Source of the DNA: Aquatica leii
Lineage: Eukaryota; Arthropoda; Insecta; Coleoptera; Lampyridae
Assembly: GCA_035610365.1 (NCBI GenBank)
Contig: CM069432.1
Location: 264,117,177-264,181,176 of the forward strand
Reading direction: 5' to 3'
Length of the DNA: 64,000 bases
The translations under genes and the position numbers were made by a program. Below, piece by piece: positions 1-11,439 of the stretch. The number at the start of each line of letters is the position of its first letter. Position 1 is the first letter of the stretch. Under the pieces are notes generated by a model that worked only from the letters and a program-made list of their open reading frames with translations, searched no databases and was not told where the DNA came from.

Positions 1-1427
1 ACAAGACAAGGTGGAGAATAAAATGCATACTTTGTATAAACATCATCTTCGAACCACCATTGCATTTTTGGAATGTTTAGCACAACATTGGCAGCAGTAA
101 GGAAATCTATACCCAGAAGTGTCTTGCTTTCTAGATGAGAAGGCACAGCCATAAAACTAGTTGGAACAATTCTTCCTTCTAAAATAACGTCGCATTGAAA
201 GGTTTGAACAACGACTTCTCTGGGGACGCCATCAGCGAGTGTCATTGTAACTTTGTCGGGGGTAAACAAAAAATTATTGTTTTTTAAATACGTGTACAAC
301 TTATATCCAGCAATACTACATTTTGCTCCGGTATCGTCACAAGCTAATCCTTCAAGGTCAGAAATTTTTATATGAAACATGGGACGATTAGCATCCGAAT
401 TAACCTCAGTCATCAATACGTCAAAAGATGATGTTGAGTTTGTAGCAGGAGACTTAACAAAGCTGGTGCTAGGTTGGCATTGAGGACATTGAGATCTTAC
501 ATATCCTGGTTTACAACATCCAAAACAGACAAGTTTGTTAATAGAAGGCGAAGAGTTATTTTCTATAATGGTTTTTTGTGAACGTGCTAGTGAAGCAGCA
601 AATTTTCTACAACCGTCTTTAACATGACCATAGTTATGACAAAAGGTGCATTTAGGTCTAAGTTTTAAAGACTTATCAGTAGCAAGCAAATGGTTTTTTT
701 GGGGTAAGCAAACATCATGTTTGTCCACAAAATTTTGTTCAACAGATTGAGCTTTGTCAACAAGAGTAGAAAAATCAGTAATTCCTTCTCTTGGCAACAG
801 CGTTCTAATTCTAGAGTTTGAAAGACCATAAATCATATTTAATTTATGAACTTCGTGTAATTCAGGGTAGACAGGCAAGCGCGATAAGAGTGAGCGAGCA
901 TTGGCAACGAAAATATCCGTTGGTTCCTTACCACCTTGTTCTTTAGAAAACAGCTCACAAAATATTTGGTAAGGCGGTTTGTTATAACCGAAAGCATGAC
1001 GCAACGACTTTAAAGCTTCATCCCAAGACGCGACAGTAGCTTTTGTACCATGCCACCAAGTTGCTGCGTGACCATCAAGTAGCATTGACAATCCTTTAAT
1101 TACATTTTCATCTGTAATATTTAGACAATCTTTGTACACTGTGATAGCATCTATAAATGCATCACAATCTTCCGTTTTGTTACCGGAAAATCTAGAAAAG
1201 CATTTAGAAAAGTTTCCAGAATTTTGCTGAAACGTTAAATCAGGTGAATTAGCACTTTGGATAGGCGCACGAATATTTGCAATGAGCGTTTGCAATTGTT
1301 TGTCGGTCATATTAATGGTAGGGCGTTCCATAATTTGAATTGAATTTTCCGTATCAGATTTAATTTTTATAGAAGTTGGGTTATCGTCAGGCGGACGGAT
1401 AGTACGGCTTCGTAAGTTATGCGGCAT
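1..1427 (-). CDS. Arc-like gag-protease ORF of a Ty3/gypsy retrotransposon (runs off left edge)
   Basis: The ATG at 1427 opens a frame that stays open for 475 codons to base 1. Order: a gag capsid domain with GHAATWWHGTKATVASW around residues 117-133 and a long helical capsid C-lobe; a CCHC knuckle (C-x2-C-x4-H-x4-C, about residue 260); a second, degenerate knuckle with Tyr in place of His (about residue 300); then a retropepsin segment with a DDTGAKCS active-site motif (about residue 364). The capsid layout resembles the gag from which insect Arc proteins derive, so the protein should be a capsid-forming gag fused to protease. RT and integrase would lie off the left edge. A leader and a primer binding site upstream argue for a retrotransposon over a domesticated Arc gene. 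It is one of the few undamaged long ORFs here. Confidence 0.85.
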   Translation of the reverse strand, partial: MPHNLRSRTIRPPDDNPTSIKIKSDTENSIQIMERPTINMTDKQLQTLIANIRAPIQSANSPDLTFQQNSGNFSKCFSRFSGNKTEDCDAFIDAITVYKDCLNITDENVIKGLSMLLDGHAATWWHGTKATVASWDEALKSLRHAFGYNKPPYQIFCELFSKEQGGKEPTDIFVANARSLLSRLPVYPELHEVHKLNMIYGLSNSRIRTLLPREGITDFSTLVDKAQSVEQNFVDKHDVCLPQKNHLLATDKSLKLRPKCTFCHNYGHVKDGCRKFAASLARSQKTIIENNSSPSINKLVCFGCCKPGYVRSQCPQCQPSTSFVKSPATNSTSSFDVLMTEVNSDANRPMFHIKISDLEGLACDDTGAKCSIAGYKLYTYLKNNNFLFTPDKVTMTLADGVPREVVVQTFQCDVILEGRIVPTSFMAVPSHLESKTLLGIDFLTAANVVLNIPKMQWWFEDDVYTKYAFYSPPCL

Positions 1428-1980
1428 AAACAATGTTCGTAATATACTAACTAAGTAAGTAAAATTAGTCTGTAGCGTTTGAGTTTCAATTCGATAACTT
1501 TAGATACAGACAAATAATTACGATTGCAGAGAATGATAGACACATGCTATATACACGATTGCGAAAATTAATTAGCGCAATATTTAATCATCAATGAAAT
1601 AAATCAGCTGTTCTTTAATTTTATATACGCGAAATTGAAAAACAACTACGTTACGTTTAATCACTGCACAAAATGATAGAAAGTTTATTTAAATGTTTAT
1701 ATTTAATTTACACTAAATGTCATTGAACAGATAAGCAACACGCGGTCGTATGATTGTACGAATAAATCGCGTAAATACAAAAGCACTGAGTAAAGCAATG
1801 AATTATGCGTGGAATTTCTCACGAAACAGCATCTTCAAATAAGATGAAATTGTACTTACAATAAGTTTCTTACTTTCCCTGCACTACCGAAGCTTTCCAA
1901 ATTCTTTTATGGGTTTCTGGTACCGTTTGCACAATTTGCCACTTTTAAAATTGCGTTGAAACAGCACTAAAATCGGGCCC
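1428..1980 (-). other. Untranslated leader of the Arc-like gag element
   Basis: AT-rich stretch between the primer binding site and the gag ATG, with no recognisable ORF on either strand. The length, about 550 bases, fits a gypsy-type leader. Confidence 0.5.
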
Positions 1981-1994
1981 CACGTTGGGCGCCA
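1981..1994 (-). other. Primer binding site (PBS)
   Basis: The minus strand reads TGGCGCCCAACGTGGGG, the TGG-initial form expected for pairing with a tRNA 3' CCA end. It lies immediately internal to a CTACA LTR-type end. The matching tRNA was not identified. Confidence 0.7.
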
Positions 1995-1999
1995 TTAGA

Positions 2000-2193
2000 T
2001 GTAGCGGTATTATTTAGTGTGATTTTAGACAACTTGAATAAAACTCAAAACTAAACATTTACAGCCACTTAATTGGGGTTACACAAATAAAGTAAGATTA
2101 GCTTCAGAATAATTGTCAGCTTAAAGAAATTCGTACACGTTATATATTTTTTCTAAACTTGTTTTTTTCGGGGTGTCCCATTCGACGCGTACA
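2000..2193 (-). repeat. Possible short 5' LTR of the Arc-like gag element
   Basis: The stretch outside the PBS starts TGTAGC on the plus strand and may end at GCGTACA, giving TG...CA ends of about 194 bases, with a TATATAA box on the minus strand. No target duplication or second copy is visible, so the outer boundary is a guess. Confidence 0.3.
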
Positions 2194-2292
2194 CTCTTCG
2201 ATTATATTTGAATGTTACATAACTAATAAACATGAGAAATAAGTTATAAACTTTAGACAGATAAATAATAAATATATTTTTTTTAATATTAA

Positions 2293-3351
2293 TCAATTTG
2301 AAAATTTCTTTTTCCTGGCTTTGGTCCGCGCAAAAACGTCGATTATATCGTGATAATTAATTTCTTGGACTAGTTGAGTTTCAATAGACACTAATGCAAG
2401 AGGATTAAGTCTATCTTGGCCCATGCTTGCGCGTAAATAGGTTTTTACCCTTTTCAGAGTGGGAAAGGATCTTTCTCCTGATTAATTTGTAGCCGGAATA
2501 CTCAAAAAAATACGGAGAGCAATGTTCACATTCGGATAAGCATCTCGAAGACTCCGTGAATGCAATACATTACATATTTTTTGTGCAGAGCGTACAACTT
2601 CCGTATTTGCTAAGGAATCTTTGAGTTGACAATGTAAATGAATACATTCATTACATAACGTCTCTTCCAAATCGTCAAGATACTTACTGACTAGTTTGTT
2701 GGCAAGATTTTTCAATATGTTTGTATCTATTTCAGATAAATCATAAAAAAAATTGAAATTTTCGTAAAGCTTTTCATGTGCACTTTTACGCCCGGCCAAT
2801 TGTACTCCCAGAGTATCTAGAATACGGTAATAAATATTTGTGCGAAAATTTTCTTGTCCAGAAAAAGGTGATCTTTCATTTACCAGTGACTCATCTGGCT
2901 GAATTCTTCTGGTTCATAATAACGATAATAATCGTGAACTCCAGATAGTGCTTTGGCTTTTTTCTTCATATTCAGAAAATTCTCTGTCTCTCATGTCTTG
3001 AAGAAATAGAGTCAGAGAACTATAGATCCGAACAACGGATGATAAATCAGCTTGAGATTCTTGAAGCTTCTTACTAGCAGCATTAAAACGATCTAAGATT
3101 ACATTCCAAACAATGCTGTTTCTAAACGCTGTAATTTTCGCTGCAATTCCATAGCTTCAGATCGCGTAGTCGCTTTCTCATCTCTGCTTTTGGTAATAAA
3201 TTCCAGTGCATCAATTATTGCAGACCACTCTTTTTCTAAAGCGTAACATGCATCATGTCAAGCAGACCAACGAGTTTGAGAAAGACTCTTAACTCTTAAA
3301 TTTGTTACGCCCTGAGCAAATTTTTCTAAATCCGGCACTGTCTGATTCATT
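2293..3351 (-). pseudogene. hAT transposase, C-terminal half (ZMYM1-like family), degenerate
   Basis: Reads as the catalytic and dimerisation half of a hAT transposase. From the 5' side it has the family hallmark QTRWSA, followed by a stop and then DACYALEKEW; a helical insertion region with several breaks (2800-3130); an ORF of 105 codons at 2482-2799; and the hAT dimerisation motif SGERSFPTLKRVKTYLR, ending RKKKFSN then stop at 2293. A TAA directly before SGERSF separates the last two parts. The domain order matches the ZMYM1-like / 52-kDa-repressor-like hAT group. The N-proximal half of what looks like the same copy is at 5166-5702. Confidence 0.8.
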
Positions 3352-5165
3352 TAAGTTAGACGTGTGGGAATCTGCTGTTGTTACTAATCTCACGCTTTAT
3401 TATGTTACATTTTAAAGTCGATAATTTGTAATTTATGAGTAATTAAGAGCGTATTATTTTCACTTAATACGTGATTAAATTCTGCTTTTCTACAAGTCCT
3501 TATAAATATTTTTGTTTAGACTATCAGTTACTCGAGCGTTCTCACCAGTTTGCTGACGAATTTATTTTGTTATCTTCTGAGGTCATTATAACCTAAGGTA
3601 CTTCGTTTCCTTCTTTAATCAGTTCCTCTTGTTGAGATCACTTCAAAAAATTTACTGTACCTTGGAAGAACTAACGTTTACTTAAACACGGTGATTTTAC
3701 CGGATATTACGTTGAAACCTTCCTAACTTTTAGTATATCTACGGAACCTGTTTCTTTCCTAAAATTACTAAAAATCGTATATTTACGGCTATAAGTTACT
3801 TTAAATTTTAAAAGTGTACTTAGTTTTCTTAACGCTGGATTATTATACCCAGGTAAAGTACTTAGTTTTTGCTTTATTTAGTTAATCTAACTTCGCTTCT
3901 CTCCCTTCTTCTTTATAGCGGGTTTTTCTTCCGACGAAATTGTTCTAATTCATATGAACGTTTCCTCCAACGGATTGTTTACTGCACGTGTCAAAGTTTC
4001 TTCAACTACCAAAATACTCCGTTCGTCTGTAAACTCTACTAACGCTATGCTGAGAAGTCAACTTCGATTGCACCAACTGACGCTAAGTGAAAAAAAAACC
4101 AACCGTTAACCTTTGTTTTATTGTGAATTAATTCATATTTGTGCAAATCTCAAAGATTTGATTTTCTACATTGAACTTTTAATCAAAATTATCCTACTTG
4201 CTTAATCAACTTTAGAAATTCAAGAACTTTTCTTTATACTTTAAAATTCTACAATTTTTTTGCTATTTAAAATTCACTTTTGTTATTTAAACTTTGGCTT
4301 GATTTACTTAATTTAATTTCTCTTTGTTTCTATAAGAAGTTGTTATCTGATTTACCTTGAATTTTTTTTTGTGGACTTATTAACGTAATTGTAACTGACC
4401 TATTAACCTACATAAATTTGGTCGCGCATCTCTTGATCTACGAGATAGTAAACTTGAATCTAACTCTAATTCTCGGCTGTTATTTGCCGACGGCCAATTG
4501 TTTGTTTTAAATATTTTATTTAAGGAAACTTCGACTGGAAACACTGTGCACGGAGTTTCATCAGCGAAGTAATAAGGTAAGATTTTTTTGTATTTCAAAT
4601 TTGTAATTACTGTATTGTCGAATAACGATCGCTGCCCCAAATTAAAATTTTTTTGTTGTTGTTTGTTTTGCAAACCTAACGTAATTAAATTAGTTTCACT
4701 ACTTTTGTTTTAACACAAGGTAATTTAGATCCTGTATTTTTGTAATATTTGAAATCCATTATCTATTGTTTTACTCAACTTCACGCATATTTTGTTTGCA
4801 TAATTTAAAATTGAATATTTTATTGATTATTTTGTAAATTGCTATTTATTCTAAATTCATTATATTTACATCAAATTTACTGATTGCTATTTATTGCTTA
4901 ACCTTACCCGTTTTTTTTTTCTTTTCAGCAACCCTTCGCTACTACTAGAGCCCTGTTAAACTTTTAGAATTTACTTAACAGGACCGTAACTAACCAAATT
5001 GTGTGGCGCCCATTTCTAACAATTTCTAATCACTATTTGACTAATTTTATCTACCACGACATCTTTGATTTAAATATTCCCCTCACAATTTCTAACCCAC
5101 CCCATTTTGCCTACAAGAACCGAGCTACTGCGGCCATCGCTCCATTTAAATTTAGTTACCCATAA
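3352..5165. other. Unclassified ~1.8-kb insertion splitting the hAT copy
   Basis: AT-rich sequence between the two hAT halves. TGTTAC at 3379 and GTAACA ending at 5179 could be LTR-like termini, and a TGGCGCCC string occurs near 5004. I find no matching target duplication and no RT, gag or transposase. A 97-codon minus-strand ORF (4380-4673) has no family features I recognise. Confidence 0.4.
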
Positions 5166-5702
5166 TTCTTACCGTAACAAATTTGTACGCTGCACCAAGA
5201 CCTCCCAACGGTGTGTAGATATAGTAAAGAAATTGTATAGCTCTTGCAAAGTAGAAAAGAAGTCGACTGCTTCTGTTACCGATTCAACTGCACATGATCC
5301 TACCAAATTTAAAGAATGGGCGGCACAAGGAACGTAATCTGCTAAAGGATTAATTGTTTTCATTGGTGTCTGAAGGCCTAAATATATACCTGACATATTA
5401 CTTGTATTATCATAAGATTGACCACGACAGTTCATTATGTCCAAACCATTATTTTCTAGAGATATTAACAAAGCATCCTCAATATCTTTAGCTTTATGAC
5501 CGATATTTAGTAGAAATTCTAGAAACCTTTCAACAATTTCACCGTTATCACGTACATATCTGGTAATTATAGTATGCTGATCGACATGTGCAATATCAGG
5601 CGTAGAATCTACAATTATACCAAAATACTTAGCAGATTGCACTTCACTAGAAATTTGTTGTAGTGCTTTATTCCGAATCAACAATATAATTTCTTCGTAG
5701 AT
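5166..5702 (-). pseudogene. hAT transposase, N-proximal catalytic half (same copy as 2293-3351)
   Basis: Open for about 171 codons. It begins AKYFGIIVDSTPDIAHVDQ, with the catalytic Asp region typical of this hAT group, continues through GQSYDNTSNMSG and YVPCAAHSLNLVG, and stops after THRWEVL. In the family this is followed within some 20-30 residues by the TRWSA block, found 1.8 kb further left, so the copy is split by an insertion. At about 5702 the sequence changes abruptly to the gypsy fragment, so the extreme N-terminus (BED/TTF finger) is missing. Confidence 0.85.
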
Positions 5703-5771
5703 GGTAACTTCATTTCTTCGATTTGATTCCTGGTTCTGCTGCTTATTACTCTGGTTCGGATCTGAATTTGA

Positions 5772-7854
5772 GTATTGTTAGCTAACGGGGATAGACGATC
5801 GACGTGGACCACTTTTGGCTTCCTTCTGGGCGGTTTTCAGATGCGATATATGACGTCATTAATACGCTGCATGACTTCATAGGGGCCCTCCCATTGCCTT
5901 TGCAGCTTCGGCGACAAACCACGTCTCCTTTGGGGATTATACAACCAGACCATGTCGCCAGGTTAAAACCCACCATTTTGCGCCTTTGTGTGTTTTTACA
6001 AACCTCTTTATGTACTTCGTCTAGCCTCTTAGTCAGCTTGCTGACGTAATCTTCTCCAACAACTTCTTCTTCCGGTCTTCGTCCAAACTGGAAGTCGCAT
6101 GGCAATCGTATTTTGCGACCGAGCATCACACTGGATGGTGTTTGGCCTGTGCTTTCGTGAACGGTATGCCATTAGGAAAAGGTGCAAGTACTGATCCCAG
6201 TCGCTTTGGTGTTCGGACACTACCTTGGCTAAGTACTTGCCCATTGTTTGATTCATCCGCTCAATCATGCCGTCAGATTTAGGATGGAGAAGCGGCGTCC
6301 TAGTTTTCTTATAAATTGCGGCCTTGATCGGAGTGTAATTCCAACGGAACTCCAAACCGGCAGAAAAACTCTTTTACTAATACGCCTGCGACTGTAGCTG
6401 CCTCATGACTGCGTATGACGTAAGCCTCGGTCCATTTCGTGAAATAATCCATCGCCACCAAGATGTATTTATTTCCCGAATCGGATTCTCAGAACGGCCC
6501 TGCGATGTCAATCGCTACTACTAGTTGTATTGCTTTATGGGTGCTTTGCGCTTTCTCTGGACCATTTCCTGATGCGCAGACCGTGCATTTACAGCACCAT
6601 TTCATGACGTCCTCTTTGCAGTTCATCCAGTAGAATCATTCTCGTACTTTACTCAACGTCTTCTTAATGCCAAAGTGTTCTCCTGATGTCCCATCATGGA
6701 GATGCTTCAACACTTCTGACACCCTGCTCTTTGGCACTACCAACTGTAGTCTCTTTCCCGTGCCCTCGGCACTTTCTAGGGATCGCTTAAGAAGACCGTC
6801 TTCTACTATCAAGGAGTCCCACTGCGCCCAGTACGCTTTGATGTTTCTGCCCAAAGCACTTACTTTTTCCCAGGTTGGTCGTCGGCCGCTTTCTTTCCAG
6901 TCCAGAAGTAGGCTTATTTCAGGATCGTCTTCTTGTTCGCGACGTAAATGCTCAGGTTCCCACTCATCATCAACCATAGCAGTTCTCCGGGGGCATTCGA
7001 CTTTTTCTTCCAGTCGCAAACAATGGCTGCAGTCCGCCGGACATGGTCTTCTGAACAAATCATCAGCGTTCCGATGACTGTTTCCGGCACGGTGTTCTGT
7101 GTCATAGTCATACTTTTGCAGTTTCTCGATCCATCTTGCCACTTGTCCTTCTGCAGTAGCCATTTTAAAGCGGCGTGGTCTTTTCTCAGTAAACATTTTC
7201 GTCCATACAAATACTTGTAGAAATGTTCGATGGACTTAACCACTGCTAACAGCTCCCTCCTAGTCACGCAATAATTTCTTTCTGGCCTGGACAAAACCTT
7301 GCTAAAATACGCGATAATTTTTTCTTGTCCATCTTGAACTTGCAAAAGGACCGCGCCTATGGACAGATTGCTTGCGTCGGTATCCAAAACAAATTTTCCA
7401 TCTTCTCTTGGATAACTCAGAATCGGCGAAGTGACTAGGGACGGTTTTAGTTCATGGAAAGAATTTTTGCAGTCTTTATTCCATCTAAATTCTGCTCTTT
7501 CTTCCGTCAATTTCGTCAATGGTTTGGCAATATTAGCAAATCCGGGTACAAATCGTCTATAATAGGTGCACAACCCAAGGAAACTTCGGACCTGATGTTT
7601 GTCGACTGGTCTTGGCCATGCTTGCACTGCACAGATTTTGTCTGGGTTAGCCTTTACTACATCTCTAGATACCACGTGGCCAAAGTATTGCACTTCCTTC
7701 TTAAATACGTGTCACTTCTTTGGGCTCGGTTTGAGGTTAGCCCCACGTAGTCGCTGGAACACTTCCTTTAAGTTGTTCAAGTGTTCTTCAAACGACCTTC
7801 CAACCACGATCACGTCGTCCAGGTAAACCAAGCACGTCTTCCAAGACAATCCGC
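5772..7854 (-). pseudogene. gypsy family A pol remnant (RT palm to integrase)
   Basis: Begins inside RT just before the YLDD box (WKTCLVYLDDVIVVG). It runs through the RT connection (FLGLCTYYRRFVPGF), RNase H (DTDASNLSIGAVL; NYCVTRRELLAVVKSIEHF), the integrase zinc-binding part (HLHDGTSGEHFGIKK), catalytic core pieces (HPKSDGMIERMNQTMGKYL) and the integrase C-terminus. It lies in at least four frames with small deletions, so it is inactive. The residues match the complete copy closely throughout. The position FRWNKDC keeps a Trp codon that is a stop in the complete copy, showing that stop is private to the younger copy. Confidence 0.85.
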
Positions 7855-7855
7855 G

Positions 7856-8170
7856 CTCGGATGGTAATTGCATACCAACACTTGAACGTCTGCTCCACCG
7901 TAGACGATTTTTAACATATTTCGAAATATCCTTCAATCCACTTGATCTAACCGGCAACCAAGCTTAGGTACCGCCAATTTCCTAATGATGTGGAATCCCA
8001 TTTTTCTTTTGAGATTCCATAATGTTCGACACAGACTTTCGTATAACGGTTTTGCACGTGAGTCAAACTTATTTTTAAGACCCCCGTACATGTCCATAAA
8101 CTTATCGAAGTCCATTCCATCGACTTCATTTTTGGTTCAGATTGTTATTACCCTGGTTCGGACCTGGTTT
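7856..8170 (-). pseudogene. Partial ORF3 (macro domain) of gypsy family A
   Basis: Encodes MDFDKFMDMYGG, matching the start of ORF3 in the complete element, then jumps by an internal deletion to SRAKPLYESLCRTLW and KLAVPKLGCRLD, the C-terminal half of the macro domain. The region with the catalytic Lys is deleted and the GCGLD signature reads GCRLD, so it cannot be functional. Its value is as evidence that ORF3 is a standing part of the family. At 7856 it is fused out of order to RT. Confidence 0.75.
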
Positions 8171-8175
8171 TAGGC

Positions 8176-8995
8176 AACGTCTTTGAAGTTTTGGCTGTAA
8201 CGATTAAAAATCAGTTTTGCGATTTATGCAACTATCGTTTAGGCAACTTTACCAACGTCGGCGCACAAACACAAAAGTCTTTTACGCCGACAGACGGTGC
8301 AGGTTCTAGTTCAATTCTCTCCGGATACGGTCATTTTGATGTGTTACTTCAAGTACGGTGCGTGTAACTCGGTGCAAAAGGATTGTAAGGGATAAAAAAT
8401 TTGTCATCCATCGACATCTGGCTTAAGGATACTTTTTTTTACTGAATCCTTTCATCATGCTTCGTATTTGAAGGTTGGTGAGACGACGAAATCGACGAAG
8501 ATCGTATTGTAGGTTAGTACTTGCGTGTGGTACACGTGGTTGCGCTTCGCAGACTATTTTTAGTTTTTTTTAGCTGTTGAGGATGATTTCTATGCATTGC
8601 TTCTTTGTATAGCTTCTACGGATTGCTTAGATTTATAGCTTTTATGATTAGCTTCTGTTGATACCTTCTGGTTATACCTCCAACCATGTTCACCGAAATA
8701 GACGGCTTTTATCATTACGGTAGATACGAATCTGTAGCAACATTCTGAGTATAAGATATTTATGTACATCTATTAATTCAATGGTGAATAGACCGGTGAA
8801 ACGCGAGGACCTACCTCCAAACGACGACGTACTATAGAGTATCCTGTATCGGAATCTCGCCTTCAATTTATTCTACGGTGAATACTTGTTTTGGGGTGCG
8901 TCTACATAATTTCATTGTTCAAATTGTAAAGTAGTCATCACGATGTAAAAAACACTTCATGATACACGTGGTTAATTTTAAATAAAAGTATAGAC
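8176..8995. other. Unassigned spacer with one diverged repeat copy (about 8325-8565)
   Basis: No gene recognised. About 240 bases around 8325-8565 resemble 49315-49565: shared blocks include ATCGACATCTG, ATTGTAGGTTA and a CACGTGGT string in the same order and spacing. Both are the same strand and too decayed to classify. ORFs here are short and unsupported. Confidence 0.4.
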
Positions 8996-10969
8996 CAACT
9001 AGTAAGCAGATGAGAAAATGCAATCCAATACAATGATATTGCATTGGGTGCTTTTCTAGATATTGAAGGAGCATTTGACAATACTACCTTCGCCTCAATT
9101 GCACAGGCAATGGAGAAAAAATGAATCACACCTCTAGTTCGAAACTGGATCAACTCAATGCTCAGGAATCGGATGGTAACAGCTACTTTGTACGGTAGCA
9201 CTGTGAGAGTCAAAGTGGCTGGCGGATGCCCACAAGGCGGGGTGCTATCACCTCTACTGTGGTGCCTTGTCATCGACGCCTACTACAGAAACTAGAAGAC
9301 GGCGGGTTATTTGCTTTAGGTTACACCGACGATCTCACCATTATCACAAACGGGAAGTTTGGGGCAACTGTATCGAACTTAATGCAAAGTGCACTAAACA
9401 CCGTCGAAAAACGGTGCAAAAAGAGAGACTATCAGTGAACCCAATTAAGACAATTGTTCCGTTTACCAAACGACGGAAAACGGATGACATAAAACTACCT
9501 ACGATGTACGAAGTTACGCTCTCGATGACAAAAGAAGTCAAATATCTGGGACTTACTCTTGATACCAGACTGACTTTCAATGCTCATCTAGAAAAAGTCA
9601 CAACGAAGGCCATCAGGGTTCTCAATACAACCAAACGGATCGTCGGGCACACATGGGGATTGAAACCCACAATGACCAAATGGTCATATACTGTGGTAAC
9701 AAGACCCATGATCACATAAGGCGCACTTGTATGGGGTGAGAAAACCAACTTGAAAAGCACAGCTGCAAAGCTAAGCAAAGTACAGAGAGTGGCATGTCTA
9801 CTGATAACAGTAGCGATGAGAACCACGCTCACAGCAGCCATGGAAACACTACTTTCACTTCCACCATTACACCTCGTTGTAATGATGGAAGCAAGTCAAG
9901 CAGCATACAGGCTGCAGATTAATGAACACGCGTCAATTACCGGGAAAAACAAATCGGGTATATACAATGTGCTGCGTGAAGAAACAATCTTAACTATGAG
10001 ATCCGACTTCACAAAAAATTACCATTCATTTGGTACACAGATGGGGACAAAAATCGCAACGGTACCGGAGCAGGAGTATATGGAAGCAAGCACCATGGGA
10101 AGCAATTTTCGCTGACTTTGGGTAAATATGCATCCGTTTTTCAAGCTGAAGTTGCTGCTATTGACTGGTGTGTCAGGAACATTATCGACTAAAAATCATA
10201 CACAAATCGGCCGATATCGATCATGTCTGACAGCCAAGCAGCACTACTGGCGCTAAGATCACCAGTAATAAAATCCAAACTGATTATGGCAGGCACAAAC
10301 AGTCTGGAAATATTGGCAAATCGCCAACCTGTGCAGCTCATCTGAATACCAAAAGACCAGAATGTAAAGGGTAACCTAATGGCGGACTTACTAGCAAAAA
10401 AAGGGCAGAACAGGTACATATATCGGATGTGAAACCGTTTTCGGAATCGCATACGAGACCGGAATCGCATGCGAGACCGGAAAAAAATAATTCGCAGCAA
10501 ACTTGCAGCGGAGCATAAAAAAACTATGGAAAAACTCTTCAGGGATGAGGCACACAAAACTTTTCCTTACAGAGCGACAATTAAACACTCAAACTGCAGT
10601 ATCAAGCATGAGTCGACAAAAATTAAGGAAACTCATGGGACTAATTACAGGGCACTGTGGCCTTAACAAACAAATGCATAAAATGGGACTGCAAAGTAGC
10701 CCTTTATGCCGCGGATGCTTGGAAGAAGACGAGACTCCGCAGCATCTGCTGTACAAATGCGAAGCGTATCAAATGCAACGTACAACGATTCTCGGAAAAC
10801 CAAAGCTAACCGATTATGACTTGAAAAAAACCCCTTGGAATAAACTTCTGGACTTCATTGACGAAACAGAACTGATGAGGGAGTAATACATCAGAGGTGC
10901 ACAAAAGGACCAAGGTTCTGTCAAATTTTGCTAAGTATCAGCACGTAAATCGTTTTTAATGTAAAAAAA
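8996..10969 (+). pseudogene. R1/I-type LINE: reverse transcriptase, RNase H and C-terminal finger, degenerate
   Basis: 5'-truncated non-LTR retrotransposon. RT begins at ALGAFLDIEGAFDN (about 9035), continues with GGCPQGGVLSPLLWCLVIDA and the catalytic box GYTDDL (normally YADD), LSVNP and VKYLGLTLD, and the thumb with WGLKP. An RNase H domain follows (YTDG near 10035; FQAEVAAIDWC; SDSQAALLAL; GNLMADLLAKKG), which points to the R1/LOA/I side of the LINE tree. The end is a CxxC-H-C type finger, LCRGCLEEDETPQHLLYKC, and a stop at 10884-10886. An A-run at about 10961-10969 probably marks the 3' end. Many stops and frame changes make it inactive. Confidence 0.85.
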
Positions 10970-11287
10970 AAGTTTTCATAGACTAATTAAACCCCGTTAT
11001 GATTATTGTATTCCTAAAGTTGATGTCAAGTAGAACGAGTAGATTTGATTATCTTTTAATAAAATATCGCGTTTAGGTTTAGTAGCACCGTCGTTACTGA
11101 TTTGCGGAGGTATATGATAGTAGGAAGGAAAGCTTCCAGGTCAATCATATATTCCTGTTCTGAATTTAGTTTACTGTACAACGTAACGCGTAACCACGAG
11201 GTCATGTTAGTGTTATGGATAGTGCATAATAGGTGTGTATCGATAACTACATTGTAATTGAAATGTCACTTTGAATATTTTCTCTTT
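10970..11287. other. Spacer, nothing recognised
   Basis: AT-rich sequence downstream of the LINE A-tail; no ORF, repeat or motif that I can support. Confidence 0.4.
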
Positions 11288-11291
11288 TTCT

Positions 11292-11314
11292 GCCCCCCCC
11301 CTCTCTCTCTCTCA
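11292..11314. repeat. C-run plus (CT)n microsatellite
   Basis: A run of C residues followed by CT dinucleotides and CACTCTCG. Confidence 0.85.
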
Positions 11315-11439
11315 CTCTCGGCACGGTTCACCCGATGACTCAGGACCATCTATGAAGGAAGCTACACAAACGGCGAGCCAAGTATCTATCACACTTTTTA
11401 TTCACCTACTCCGTTTCTACGTTACACGTCGACAAACCA

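Larger units (their letters stand above)
5705..8175 (-). mobile_element. Rearranged, decayed copy of gypsy family A
   Basis: Minus-strand copy of the family represented in full at 23293-29893. Reading 5' to 3': a piece of ORF3 (8170-7856), an abrupt join at 7855/7856 to the middle of RT, then RT, RNase H and integrase to about 5772, and then the start of the ORF3 region again (5705-5765). Both ends carry the same stretch (homologous to about 28735-28795), so the copy is a circular permutation of the element and not a simple truncation. No LTR is attached. It sits against hAT sequence on its left. Confidence 0.8.

Noticed and set aside
5107-5337. 76-codon plus-strand ORF
   Set aside because: Largely antisense to the hAT transposase half at 5166-5702.
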